The notes beneath the pieces were generated by a model. The model made no database searches, had not been told where the DNA came from, and was given only the letters and a program-made list of their open reading frames with translations. Made by a program: the position numbers and the translations under genes. Of a stretch of 64,000 nt of DNA, positions 36,516 through 44,644 are shown piece after piece. This DNA is from Thiohalocapsa sp. Its GTDB lineage: Bacteria; Pseudomonadota; Gammaproteobacteria; Chromatiales; Chromatiaceae. The stretch covers positions 25,529-89,528 of the forward strand of contig JAIPFF010000016.1 of NCBI GenBank assembly GCA_021736785.1, given 5' to 3'. Position 1 is the stretch's first letter. The number at the start of each line of letters is the position of its first letter.

Positions 36516-36703
36516 GACATCCCCCGCCTGTGCCGATACGTTCCTTTGTTCTTGAACCAAGCGGCTCAAGTGGGGACACATGATTTGGCTTCAGGCTTTC
36601 CGCTCGGGGCGGACATGCACAACAGCCGCCTCTGCGCGTCCCCGGGGTACGAATTAGGCTCAAGAAAATACCCAGGACGTTGTCGCACACCGCAGGGGAT
36701 GTC
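36516..36703 (-). ncRNA. ssrS: 6S RNA
   Basis: About 188 bases on the minus strand between zapA and the cyclo-ligase gene, the conserved position of 6S RNA. The ends form the closing stem: 5' GACATCCCC-TGC and 3' GC-GGGGGATGTC. Inside are the 6S-like TTGAGCC element after the 5' stem and CTTGAGCCGCTTGGTTCAAG, which matches the E. coli CTTGAACCAAGGGTTCAAG hairpin. The length agrees with the E. coli RNA (184). 6S RNA binds sigma-70 RNA polymerase and reprograms transcription in stationary phase. A TATAGT at 36715-36720 (minus strand), overlapping the zapA stop, is a fitting -10 box. Confidence 0.9.
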
Positions 36704-36715
36704 TTGGAATTCAGA

Positions 36716-37039
36716 CTATACCGATTCGCCGGACGCGTCTACACCCGCGGTCGGGGCGGCGGAGATGGCGGCGCCGACCCGTTCTTCCAGACGCTGCAGG
36801 CGCTCCGCGTCGACGGCGCTGCGCTCGCTCTTTTGCCGCACCTCGTAGAGCAGGTTCAGCGCCGCCATGACGGCGATGCGGTCGGCACCGATCACGCGGC
36901 CGTTCTGGCGCACCTCGCGCATGCGCTGATCGAGCATACGCGCGCAGTCCATCAGCCCGTGCTGCTCTTCCGGCGAGCAGGCAATGCGGTAATCCTTATC
37001 CAGGATCTGAATGGTAACGGGCATCGCATCTTCGCTCAC
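36716..37039 (-). CDS. zapA: Cell division protein ZapA
   Basis: A 107-residue FtsZ-ring-associated protein. It bundles FtsZ filaments as a tetramer through its C-terminal coiled coil. VTIQILDKDYRIACSPEE is the ZapA N-terminal signature, and DQRMREVRQNGRVIGADRIAVMAALNLLYEV is also typical. GTG 37039 was chosen because GAGGAG lies five bases before it and it overlaps the stop of the upstream coiled-coil gene (CTGTGAGC); ATG 37024 is the alternative. Its stop codon lies in the -10 box of the 6S RNA gene. Confidence 0.92.
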   Translation of the reverse strand: MSEDAMPVTIQILDKDYRIACSPEEQHGLMDCARMLDQRMREVRQNGRVIGADRIAVMAALNLLYEVRQKSERSAVDAERLQRLEERVGAAISAAPTAGVDASGESV

Positions 37040-37245
37040 AGTTGCTCCTCCATCGACTTGAGGCGCGAGACCATGGCCTCGACTTTGCTGCGGGCTAATT
37101 CGGTTTTTTCGATCAAGTCCGCCCGCTCGGCCACCAAATGCTCCTGACTGGCCCGCAGCGACGCATTCTCTTCGCGCAGGCGGTCGCACAGGCGGATCAG
37201 CTCATCCACCTTACGCTCCAGATTTTCGAGGTCGAACGCGGACAT
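37036..37245 (-). CDS. Small coiled-coil protein (TIGR02449 family, ZapB-like)
   Basis: A 69-residue, almost entirely helical protein with heptad spacing: LENLERKVDELIRLCDRLREEN, then LIEKTELARSKVEAMVSRLKSMEEQL. This matches the TIGR02449 group found directly upstream of zapA in gammaproteobacteria, thought of as a ZapB-like division factor; function is inferred from context. It overlaps the zapA start, so they are cotranslated. A strong promoter lies 32 bp upstream. Confidence 0.85.
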   Translation of the reverse strand: MSAFDLENLERKVDELIRLCDRLREENASLRASQEHLVAERADLIEKTELARSKVEAMVSRLKSMEEQL

Positions 37246-37557
37246 GGCAGGGACTCGTCGTAAACGATGACGCCGCACTATAGAAGCGCTCCGGCGGACG
37301 GTCAATCCGTTACGCCACCAAGCATCCGCGCCGAGCGGCGGTCGCCGGACAGCCGGCAGCCGAACGGGAGTGCGAGCCATTCCGACGCTGCATCCGCGCC
37401 GAAACCGTCCGGTTGGCGGCCGGCTGGCGGCCGCAGGCTAGCCGCCGCGGCGGGCTCCCGTGCCGGCGCACCCGGCAGCGGCCGCGGCATCGGGCCGGCT
37501 CCCGAAGGCGGCCGGAGCGCATGTTATGATCGAACGCCTTTGCCGGAAGACTGTCCT
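37246..37557. other. Divergent promoter region between the zapA operon and ygfB
   Basis: 312 bp. It holds the minus-strand promoter at 37277-37305. Toward ygfB there is a TATGAT at 37525-37530 without a good -35, and GC-rich sequence with only shadow frames. Confidence 0.6.
37277..37305 (-). promoter_or_regulatory. Sigma-70 promoter of the coiled-coil/zapA operon
   Basis: On the minus strand: TTGACC, a 17-base spacer, TATAGT. Both boxes match the consensus in five of six positions, with optimal spacing, 32 bp upstream of the coiled-coil gene start. Confidence 0.75.
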
Positions 37558-38103
37558 ATGGTGCAGCCCGCTCTCGACTACGACACCTTGAACCAGCTGC
37601 TGGGCGCGAGCACGTTGTCGCCGAGCCCGGCCGAGGCTCAGGGTATTTACTGTGCGCTGTTGGCCGCGGACGCGCCCGACGCCGAGTCACGCTGGCTGGC
37701 CGAACTGCTGCCCCGCGACGGCGGCGACAGGGATGATGTGCAGTCCTGTCGCCGTGCACTCGCCGACGTCGCCGCCGAGACGCGCAAGATATTCCAAGGC
37801 GAGGCGGGCGGGCTCGACCCGCTGCTGCCCGCCGAATCCGCAAGCCTGGAGGCGCGCGCGGTCGCCGTGCACGAGTGGGTCCGCGGCTTCATGTTCGGTC
37901 TCGCGCTGGCGCGGATCGAAACCAAGGCACTCTCGGCCCCGACACAGGAGGCCATCGACGACTTCATGCAGCTGATGCGGATGGATTTGGACGACCTGCA
38001 AGACGACGAGGCCAACGAGGCGGCGCTGGCCGAGATTATCGAGTTCGTCAGAGTGGCGGCCATGCTCGTGCGCGAGGACATGGTCGCGAAGGAGAAGGAT
38101 TGA
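37558..38103 (+). CDS. ygfB: UPF0149 family protein YgfB
   Basis: A 181-residue helical acidic protein of the YgfB/YecA family. Matches include LSPSPAEAQGIYCALLAA near the N-terminus, VHEWVRGFMFGLALA in the middle and the acidic LRMDLDDLQDDEANEAALAEIIEFVRVAAML-type end. In Pseudomonas YgfB modulates regulators of cell-wall hydrolase expression; here the function is inferred by family only. It lacks the SEC-C zinc motif of YecA. Its stop overlaps the pepP start by one base (TGATG), and the order ygfB-pepP-ubiH-ubiI is the E. coli order. Confidence 0.92.
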   Translation: MVQPALDYDTLNQLLGASTLSPSPAEAQGIYCALLAADAPDAESRWLAELLPRDGGDRDDVQSCRRALADVAAETRKIFQGEAGGLDPLLPAESASLEARAVAVHEWVRGFMFGLALARIETKALSAPTQEAIDDFMQLMRMDLDDLQDDEANEAALAEIIEFVRVAAMLVREDMVAKEKD

Positions 38104-39572
38104 TGCCTTTTGCCGCGTCCACGAAGGAGTGCAAGCGCCGCCGCCGGGACGCCGTCCGCGCGCTCGGCGCCGATAGCGTGTTGATCTTGCCCGCGGCGGC
38201 GGAGGTCACCCGTAACCGCGACGTGCACTACCCGTTCCGCCAGGACAGCGATTTCGCCTACCTCACCGGCTTCCCCGAGCCCGACGCCGTCGCCGTGCTG
38301 GTGCCTAAGCGCAAGGAAGGCGAATTCGTGCTCTTCTGCCGCCCTCGTGATCCCGAGCGCGAGATCTGGGATGGCCACCGCTACGGCGTCGAGGGCGCGG
38401 TCGAGCACTTCGGCGCCGACGAAGCGCACCCGCTGGAGGCCCTCGACGAGGAATTGCCGCGCCTGCTGGCTAATCGCGGGCGCGTGTTCTATCCGCTCGG
38501 CAGCGACGACGCGCTCGACTTGAAGGTCATGGAATGGCTGCGCGCCGTGCGCTCGATGGCGCGCGCCGGTGTCGCCGCGCCGACGGAGTTGGTGGCCTCG
38601 GAGCGCATTCTCCACGAGCAGCGGCTGATCAAGTCTTCGTCGGAGGCCAAGACCATGCGCCGGGCGGCCGCGATCTCGGCCGAAGCGCATCGCCGGCTGA
38701 TGCGGGCCTGCCGGCCGGGCAAAACCGAGCGCGATTTGGAGACCCTGTTCCTGCATGCCTGTGCCGAGCAGGGGGCTCGCTTTCAGGCCTACCCGCCGAT
38801 CGTCGGCGGCGGCGCCAACGCCTGCATACTGCACTACATCGACAACGGCGCCGTGCTGCGTGACGGCGATCTCGTGCTGGTCGACGCCGGCGGCGAGCTC
38901 GACGGCTATGCATCGGATATTACCCGCACGCTCCCCGTCAACGGGCGCTTCAGCGAGCCGCAGCGGGCGCTCTATCAACTGGTCCTCGACGCCCAAAAGG
39001 CCGCGATCCGCGCGGTGCGCCCGGGCAACCGCTGGAACGCGCCGCATGATGCCGCCGTGCGCGTGCTGACCCGCGGTATGGTCGAGCTGGGGCTGCTAGC
39101 GGGGGAGCCGAACGACGTACCGAAGCTCATCAAAGAAGAGCGCTACAAGGCGTTTTACATGCACCGCACCGGTCATTGGCTCGGCATGGACGTGCACGAT
39201 GTCGGCGCCTACAAAGAAGACGGCAAATGGCGGCGCCTGGAGCCGGGCATGGTGCTGACCGTCGAGCCCGGCATCTATGTCGCGCCCGATGCCGACGCCC
39301 CCGAGCATTACCGCGGCATCGGTATCCGCATCGAAGACGACGTGCGCGTGACTGCCGACGGATGCGAGATCCTGTCCGCCGCCGCGCCGAAAGAGATCGA
39401 CGAGATCGAGGCACTGATGGCGGACAAGGCCCGCGAGCCCGGCATAAGCAACGCCGCCGCGCCCGCGGCCGGTCCCGTGGACGGCAAGAAGGAGCGGCGC
39501 GCCGCAAAGGCCTCGTCGAAGCGCTCCGGGAAGCATGCCAAGCGCTCGGGCAAGAAGGAGAAGCAGTCATGA
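38103..39572 (+). CDS. pepP: Xaa-Pro aminopeptidase with basic C-terminal extension
   Basis: A 489-residue dimanganese peptidase (M24B) that removes N-terminal residues ahead of proline. The N-terminal domain carries RDVHYPFRQDSDFAYLTGFPEP. Metal ligands lie in LVDAGGELDGYASDITRT (two Asp), MHRTGHWLGMDVHD (His), VEPGIYV (Glu) and GIRIEDDV (Glu). The catalytic part ends near residue 440; then comes an unusual ~45-residue tail, first Ala/Pro and then Lys/Arg/Ser rich (KKERRAAKASSKRSGKHAKR), absent from E. coli PepP (441 residues). It is coupled to ygfB upstream and overlaps ubiH by four bases. Confidence 0.95.
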   Translation: MPFAASTKECKRRRRDAVRALGADSVLILPAAAEVTRNRDVHYPFRQDSDFAYLTGFPEPDAVAVLVPKRKEGEFVLFCRPRDPEREIWDGHRYGVEGAVEHFGADEAHPLEALDEELPRLLANRGRVFYPLGSDDALDLKVMEWLRAVRSMARAGVAAPTELVASERILHEQRLIKSSSEAKTMRRAAAISAEAHRRLMRACRPGKTERDLETLFLHACAEQGARFQAYPPIVGGGANACILHYIDNGAVLRDGDLVLVDAGGELDGYASDITRTLPVNGRFSEPQRALYQLVLDAQKAAIRAVRPGNRWNAPHDAAVRVLTRGMVELGLLAGEPNDVPKLIKEERYKAFYMHRTGHWLGMDVHDVGAYKEDGKWRRLEPGMVLTVEPGIYVAPDADAPEHYRGIGIRIEDDVRVTADGCEILSAAAPKEIDEIEALMADKAREPGISNAAAPAAGPVDGKKERRAAKASSKRSGKHAKRSGKKEKQS

Positions 39573-40798
39573 TGAGCTACGACGTCGTCATCGTCGGCGG
39601 CGGTCTCGTGGGCGGTAGCCTGGCCTGCGCACTGCAAGGCACGGGGCTTCGCGTCTGCGTGCTGGACGCGGTCGCCGCCGATGCACCGTGCCATCCGAGC
39701 TACGACGAGCGGGTCATCGCGCTGGCGTTGGGCAGCCGGCGCTTTTTCGAGGCGGTCCGCCTGTGGCCCGAGATCGCGGCGGACGCCGAGCCGATCCGCA
39801 AGGTCCATGTCTCCGACCGCGGCCACTTCGGCTTCGCCCACCTGGACGCGGCGGAAGAGGGCGTCGACGCCCTCGGCTACGTCGCACCGGCGCGCGCGAT
39901 GGGCCGTGCGATCCAACAACGGATTGCCGACGGCGAAGACACCGAACTGCTCTGCCCGGCACGACTGGTCGGCCTCGGCATCAAGCGCGACCACGTCGAC
40001 TTGGAGGTGGCGGTAGAGGGCAGCTCGCAACTGCTGCGCACCCGGTTGCTGGTGGCCGCGGACGGCGGCGACTCCGCCCTGCGCAAGCGCCTCGGCCTCC
40101 CCGTGCGCACGCACAGCTATGGCTATGATGCCGTCATCTCCACGGTCACGCCGCAGCGCCCGGCCGACGGAACCGCCTTCGAGCGCTTTACCGAGTCCGG
40201 GCCGCTGGCGATGCTGCCCATGACCGAGGGACGCTATTCGGTGGTCTGGACCGCCCGCGAGCAAGACACCGCCGACATCCTGCGGCTCGACGACAGCGCC
40301 TTTCTTGCCCGCCTGCAGGAGCGCTTCGGCTACCGTATGGGCCGCCTCGAACGGCCCGGCAGACGGGTCGCCTATCCGCTGCGCTTCGTGCTCGCCAAGC
40401 AACTGACGAAGCCGCGCATGGTGCTGATCGGCAATGCCGCGCATACACTGCACCCGGTGGCCGGCCAGGGCTTCAACCTAGGGCTGCGCGACGTCGCCGA
40501 GTTGGCCGATTTGCTCGAAGAGGCGCAGCGCACGGGACGCGATCCCGGCGGCGAGAGCGTGACCGGCGGCTATCGGCGCGCGCGCGGGAGCGACCAAGCA
40601 GCCACCGCCACGCTCACCGACGGCCTCGCCCGCTTGTTCGTAGCGCCTTGGGGCCCGGTTCGCCTGGGACGCAACCTCGGTATGCTCGGGCTCGATCTGC
40701 TGCCGCCGGCCCGCCACTGGCTAGCACAGCGGTTCATGGGCACGGGCGGACGGCAGCCGCGGCTGATCCGCGGCATTCCGCTTGCCACGGATCCATAG
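39569..40798 (+). CDS. ubiH: 2-octaprenyl-6-methoxyphenol hydroxylase UbiH
   Basis: A 409-residue FAD monooxygenase acting in ubiquinone synthesis. Motifs: DVVIVGGGLVGGSLACAL (dinucleotide binding), ADGGDSALRKRLGL, and IGNAAHTLHPVAGQGFNLGLRD. The Asn in GNAAH and FNLGLRD match UbiH rather than UbiI/UbiF. ATG 39569 overlaps the pepP stop (ATGA) and has AAGGAG eight bases upstream; a second ATG follows at once. It is membrane-associated with the Ubi complex and is followed by ubiI. Confidence 0.94.
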   Translation: MMSYDVVIVGGGLVGGSLACALQGTGLRVCVLDAVAADAPCHPSYDERVIALALGSRRFFEAVRLWPEIAADAEPIRKVHVSDRGHFGFAHLDAAEEGVDALGYVAPARAMGRAIQQRIADGEDTELLCPARLVGLGIKRDHVDLEVAVEGSSQLLRTRLLVAADGGDSALRKRLGLPVRTHSYGYDAVISTVTPQRPADGTAFERFTESGPLAMLPMTEGRYSVVWTAREQDTADILRLDDSAFLARLQERFGYRMGRLERPGRRVAYPLRFVLAKQLTKPRMVLIGNAAHTLHPVAGQGFNLGLRDVAELADLLEEAQRTGRDPGGESVTGGYRRARGSDQAATATLTDGLARLFVAPWGPVRLGRNLGMLGLDLLPPARHWLAQRFMGTGGRQPRLIRGIPLATDP

Positions 40799-40853
40799 CG
40801 AGCGCCGAGACGGCGCCGCATCACGAACATCCGACGAGGATACGGCATCGATC

Positions 40854-42074
40854 ATGGAACAATCAGAACAGCGGTTCGATATCGTTATTGTCGGCGGCGG
40901 CATGGTAGGCGCGGCCTTGGCCAGGGCAGTCAGCGGAAAAGGTTGGCGAATCGCCGTGATCGACCCGCACCCGCCGCGGCGGGAATGGCCCGCGGGCGAA
41001 GTCGATCTGCGCGTGTCCGCGCTGAGCCGGGCCAGCCAGCGCGTTCTCGAGCGCCTGGGCGCCTGGGAGCGGATCGACGCCTTGGGCGCCAGCGTCTATC
41101 GGGAGATGCATGTCTGGGATGCCGTCGGCGGAGCCAGCATCCACTTCGACAGCGGCGACATCGGCCAGCCCGATCTCGGCCATATCGTCGAGAACCGCGT
41201 CACCCGGCTGGCACTCTGGGAACTGCTCGAGACGGCCGACGACGTGACCCTGATCTGCCCCGGCAACCTGGCGGCGTTGGATGTGAACGACGACGGCGCC
41301 GCGGTGCGCCTCGGGGACGGCCGGCTACTGCACACGACCCTGGTCGTCGGCGCGGACGGCCGGGATTCGTTCGTGCGCGAATCGCTCGGCATCGAGACCG
41401 GCGGCTGGACCTACGACCAGCGCGCGATTGTCGCCAATGTCGAGGTCGGGCACTGGCACCGCGAGACCGCCTGGCAGCGCTTCCTGCCGAGCGGTCCGCT
41501 CGCGTTCCTGCCGCTGGCCGACGGGCGCTGCTCCATCGTCTGGTCCGCCGAGGACCGCCGCGCGGACGAACTGCTGGCCATGGACGACGCGCGCTTCATG
41601 GCAGAGCTCGAGGTCGAGTTCCAGGAACGGCTGGGACCCGTGCTGTCGGTGGGGCCGCGGGCCGCGTTCCCGCTGCGCCTGCAGCATGCAAGGTCCTATG
41701 TGCAGGCGCATGCGGCGCTGATCGGCGATGCCGCCCACGCCATCCACCCTCTCGCGGGGCAGGGCGTGAACCTGGGCTTTCTCGACGTCGCGGCCCTGCT
41801 GGAGGCGCTGGAGCATGCGCGGGCGAAGGGCCGCGACATCGGCGGCCTGGGAACATTGCGCCGCTATGAGCGCGCGCGCCGGGGCGATAACCTCATCATG
41901 CTGGGAGCCATGGACCTGTTCAAGCGCATGTTCAGCAACCGGCTGCCGCCGTTGGTGGCCGGGCGCAACCTGGGGCTCGCCACCGCCGATCGCATCGAGC
42001 CGCTGAAGCGCGCGTTCATGACCCAAGCACTCGGTCTCGGCGAAGACCTGCCGTCGCTTGCGCGGGCCTCCTGA
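40854..42074 (+). CDS. ubiI: 2-octaprenylphenol hydroxylase, UbiI type
   Basis: A 406-residue paralogue of UbiH. The N-terminal DIVIVGGGMVGAALARAV, ADGRDSFVRESLGI and IGDAAHAIHPLAGQGVNLGFLD motifs match UbiI (VisC), the C5 hydroxylase of ubiquinone synthesis. With ubiH and coq7 here, all three ring hydroxylations are accounted for. ATG 40854 has a rather distant GAGGA. The gene ends the ygfB-pepP-ubiH-ubiI operon; the next gene follows after 96 bp. Confidence 0.93.
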   Translation: MEQSEQRFDIVIVGGGMVGAALARAVSGKGWRIAVIDPHPPRREWPAGEVDLRVSALSRASQRVLERLGAWERIDALGASVYREMHVWDAVGGASIHFDSGDIGQPDLGHIVENRVTRLALWELLETADDVTLICPGNLAALDVNDDGAAVRLGDGRLLHTTLVVGADGRDSFVRESLGIETGGWTYDQRAIVANVEVGHWHRETAWQRFLPSGPLAFLPLADGRCSIVWSAEDRRADELLAMDDARFMAELEVEFQERLGPVLSVGPRAAFPLRLQHARSYVQAHAALIGDAAHAIHPLAGQGVNLGFLDVAALLEALEHARAKGRDIGGLGTLRRYERARRGDNLIMLGAMDLFKRMFSNRLPPLVAGRNLGLATADRIEPLKRAFMTQALGLGEDLPSLARAS

Positions 42075-42170
42075 GTCCCTGCCCGCGCCGCGGCGCATCA
42101 CGCCATACCAAGACCAAGAACCCGGGCACCGGCCGAGCGTTCGGCCAGCCAGTCACGGAGCATCAGGCGC

Positions 42171-43433
42171 ATGGCCACGCTGCAACTTGCGTTCAAGAGC
42201 CTATTGAACCGCCGCTTCACGGCGCTGTTGACGCTATTGTCCATCGCGCTGAGCGTCGCGCTGCTGATCGGCGTCGAGCGCATCCGCACCGAGGCCCGCG
42301 ACAGCTTCGCCAGCACCATCTCCGGCACCGACCTGATCGTCGGCGCGCGCAGCGGCCCGGTGCAGCTGTTGCTGTACTCCGTATTCCGCATCGGCAACGC
42401 CACCAACAACATCAGCTGGCAGAGCTATCTGGATATCGCCGCACACCCCAAGGTGGCCTGGACCGTACCGATCTCACTCGGTGACTCCCATCGCGGCTAC
42501 CGCGTGATGGGCACGACCACGGACTATTTCGTCCATTACCGCTACGCCCGCAACCGTGGCCTCGAGCTCGCCCGCGGCGCGCCTTTCGGCAATGACCTCT
42601 ACGACGCCGTGCTCGGCGCCGAAGTGGCCGCCGCATTGGGCTACCGGCTCGGTGACGAGATCGTCATCGCCCATGGCGCAGGCGATGTCAGCTTCGCCCG
42701 GCACGACGACAGCCCTTTTACCATCGTCGGTATCCTCGCACCCACCGGCACGCCGGTGGACCGCACCGTCCACGTGAGCCTGGAGGCGATCGAGGCCATC
42801 CACGTCGGCTGGCAGGGCGGGGCCCCGATTCCGGGGCTTGCGGTCAGCGCGGACAAAGCCCGCGCAATGGACCTGACGCCGGAGGCGATTACCGCCGTGC
42901 TGGTGGGGCTGAAGTCGAAGATCGCCACCTTCGCGGTGCAGCGCTATGTCAACGACTACCCCGAGGAGCCGCTGCTGGCGGTGCTGCCCGGCGTTGCCCT
43001 GGCGGAGCTCTGGTCGCTGATCGGCGTCGCCGAGAATGCACTGCTGATCGTATCCGGCTTCGTGGTGCTGGTGGGCCTGATCGGGATGCTCACCGCGCTG
43101 CTGATCGGCCTCAACGAGCGGCGCCGCGAAATGGCCATTCTGCGCTCCGTCGGCGCGCGTCCGGCGCAGGTGCTCGCGCTGATTATCGGCGAAGCGGCGT
43201 TCTTGACGCTGCTCGGAATCGCCGCGGGGCTCGCGCTGCTCTACGGGCTGCTGCTCGCTGGACAGCCGCTGATAGAGACGCAGCTCGGCATTTTCCTGGA
43301 CATCGGTCCGCCATCGGGCCATGAGCTGGTTCTGGCGGGCACCGTGTTCGCGGCGGGACTGCTGGTTGGCCTGGTGCCCGGCTGGCGCGCCTATCGGATG
43401 TCGCTATCCGACGGCCTCTCGATCAGAATCTGA
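42171..43433 (+). CDS. FtsX-type ABC transporter permease (MacB/LolC-like)
   Basis: A 420-residue permease with the four-helix FtsX layout: one N-terminal TM (LLTLLSIALSVALLIGV), a ~220-residue periplasmic domain, then three TMs (VLVGLIGMLTALLIGL, LTLLGIAAGLALLYGLLL, VLAGTVFAAGLLVGLVPG). RRREMAILRSVGARPAQVLALI is the coupling segment that docks to the ATPase. Usually an ABC ATPase gene precedes it, and a DUF3299 gene follows; here the DUF3299 gene is present but the upstream neighbour is ubiI and no ATPase is in the window. Its substrate is unknown. Confidence 0.9.
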   Translation: MATLQLAFKSLLNRRFTALLTLLSIALSVALLIGVERIRTEARDSFASTISGTDLIVGARSGPVQLLLYSVFRIGNATNNISWQSYLDIAAHPKVAWTVPISLGDSHRGYRVMGTTTDYFVHYRYARNRGLELARGAPFGNDLYDAVLGAEVAAALGYRLGDEIVIAHGAGDVSFARHDDSPFTIVGILAPTGTPVDRTVHVSLEAIEAIHVGWQGGAPIPGLAVSADKARAMDLTPEAITAVLVGLKSKIATFAVQRYVNDYPEEPLLAVLPGVALAELWSLIGVAENALLIVSGFVVLVGLIGMLTALLIGLNERRREMAILRSVGARPAQVLALIIGEAAFLTLLGIAAGLALLYGLLLAGQPLIETQLGIFLDIGPPSGHELVLAGTVFAAGLLVGLVPGWRAYRMSLSDGLSIRI

Positions 43434-43546
43434 GCCGCAGCGGCCCGCGCTCGCCCCGGCACGGGAGCGGGCAGGCCGTGATGGGCAGCAACCGAAACCG
43501 GAGTCGCCGTTTTTTCGCGCGCCCCGACCAATATGGAACCGCACCC

Positions 43547-44176
43547 ATGACCCAACAGTCGAGACACCGCATGCAGAGACCGCTGCTGTTCGCACCATTG
43601 CTGATCGCTTCCCTGATGCTCTCGGGCTGCGGCGACGAGCCCGCGCCCCAAGACAAGACCGCAGGCGCGCCGGCGGCGGAGACGACGCCGCCGGCCGAAA
43701 CGCCGGCACCGGGGGAAACGCCGGAGCTCGAGTGGGATGACCTTATCCCGGCGGACTGGCAGCCCGAGACGTTGATGACCGAGTACGACGCCGATAACTT
43801 GGAAGACGACGACCCGCGCGCGCAGGAGCTGATGGAGAAGCTCAAGGCCCTCTGGGCCGAGGCGCCGGTGGTCGAGGAGCTCGACGGCAAAGCGGTCAGG
43901 CTGCCCGGGTTCGTCGTACCGCTGGAAACCGACGCGGAAGAGATCGCCGAGTTCCTGCTGGTGCCTTACTTCGGCGCCTGCATCCACGTTCCGCCGCCAC
44001 CGGCCAACCAGACCGTTTATGTGGTCACGGCCGAAGGCGCCGCCTACCGCGGCGAGTTATTCGACACCGTTTGGGTCGAAGGCCGCATGCGTGTGGAGCC
44101 CGTCAACAACGAGCTCGGCGATGCCGGCTACAAGATCGAAGAGGCCCGCGTCAGCCTGTACGAAGAACCGCTCTGA
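43547..44176 (+). CDS. DUF3299-family lipoprotein
   Basis: A 209-residue protein with a lipoprotein signal (hydrophobic 11-26, lipobox LSGC, Cys28) and a Pro/Ala/Glu linker. The DUF3299 domain is shown by VRLPGFVVPLE and FLLVPYFGACIHVPPPPANQ. DUF3299 genes usually accompany an FtsX-type permease and ATPase, sometimes under zinc control; here only the permease is upstream (113 bp). ATG 43547 was used; ATG 43571 also gives a signal peptide. Confidence 0.87.
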   Translation: MTQQSRHRMQRPLLFAPLLIASLMLSGCGDEPAPQDKTAGAPAAETTPPAETPAPGETPELEWDDLIPADWQPETLMTEYDADNLEDDDPRAQELMEKLKALWAEAPVVEELDGKAVRLPGFVVPLETDAEEIAEFLLVPYFGACIHVPPPPANQTVYVVTAEGAAYRGELFDTVWVEGRMRVEPVNNELGDAGYKIEEARVSLYEEPL

Positions 44177-44199
44177 ACGGACTTTGCCGCGCGGGGCCG

Positions 44200-44511
44200 A
44201 TGATGGCACGGGCTCGCTTATCCGTCGGTGCCGGCATCCTGCTCGGCGCCGTCATGGTCACGGCAGCGCATCCCGCCCACGCCCGCTGCCATATCCACCC
44301 GCCGAGCAACGAAACAAGGCCGGGCGCACCGCAAACCGTCGGCCCCTTCGCGGGCCGCACCGATTGCGAGGCCGAGCGCATGCGCCGGTTCGGGGCGCTC
44401 GGGCGCTGCCACTGCAGCGCCCCCTTCACCCCGGGCTGGGTCACCTCCGAGCCGCGCGGCGCAGAGGCAGAGCGCGACGGCCCGCGCCGGGCAGAAACCC
44501 TGCTGCCCTGA
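44200..44511 (+). CDS. Small exported cysteine-containing protein
   Basis: A 103-residue protein with a signal peptide (ARLSVGAGILLGAVMVTAAHPAHA, cleaved before RCHIH). The mature part has four cysteines and clustered His (CHIH, DCE, RCHCS), so a disulfide-bonded or metal-binding role is possible. I recognise no family. It lies 23 bp after the DUF3299 gene in the same direction, probably in its operon. ATG 44200 and 44203 are adjacent. Confidence 0.6.
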   Translation: MMARARLSVGAGILLGAVMVTAAHPAHARCHIHPPSNETRPGAPQTVGPFAGRTDCEAERMRRFGALGRCHCSAPFTPGWVTSEPRGAEAERDGPRRAETLLP

Positions 44512-44644
44512 AGCGGACAGCGGCCCGGCATCGCGCCGGCCCGGTATAGTGCCCGCCCGGTATAGCGCCGAAAAGACACGCGACATCCGCTGCACGCCCG
44601 GCATCGCCGCCGCGGCCGTGCGGCGCGCGAGGCCAACCGCGGCG

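Noticed and set aside
36374..36520. Longer start for the cyclo-ligase gene
   Set aside because: It reaches the 3' end of the 6S RNA and adds sequence not seen in the family.
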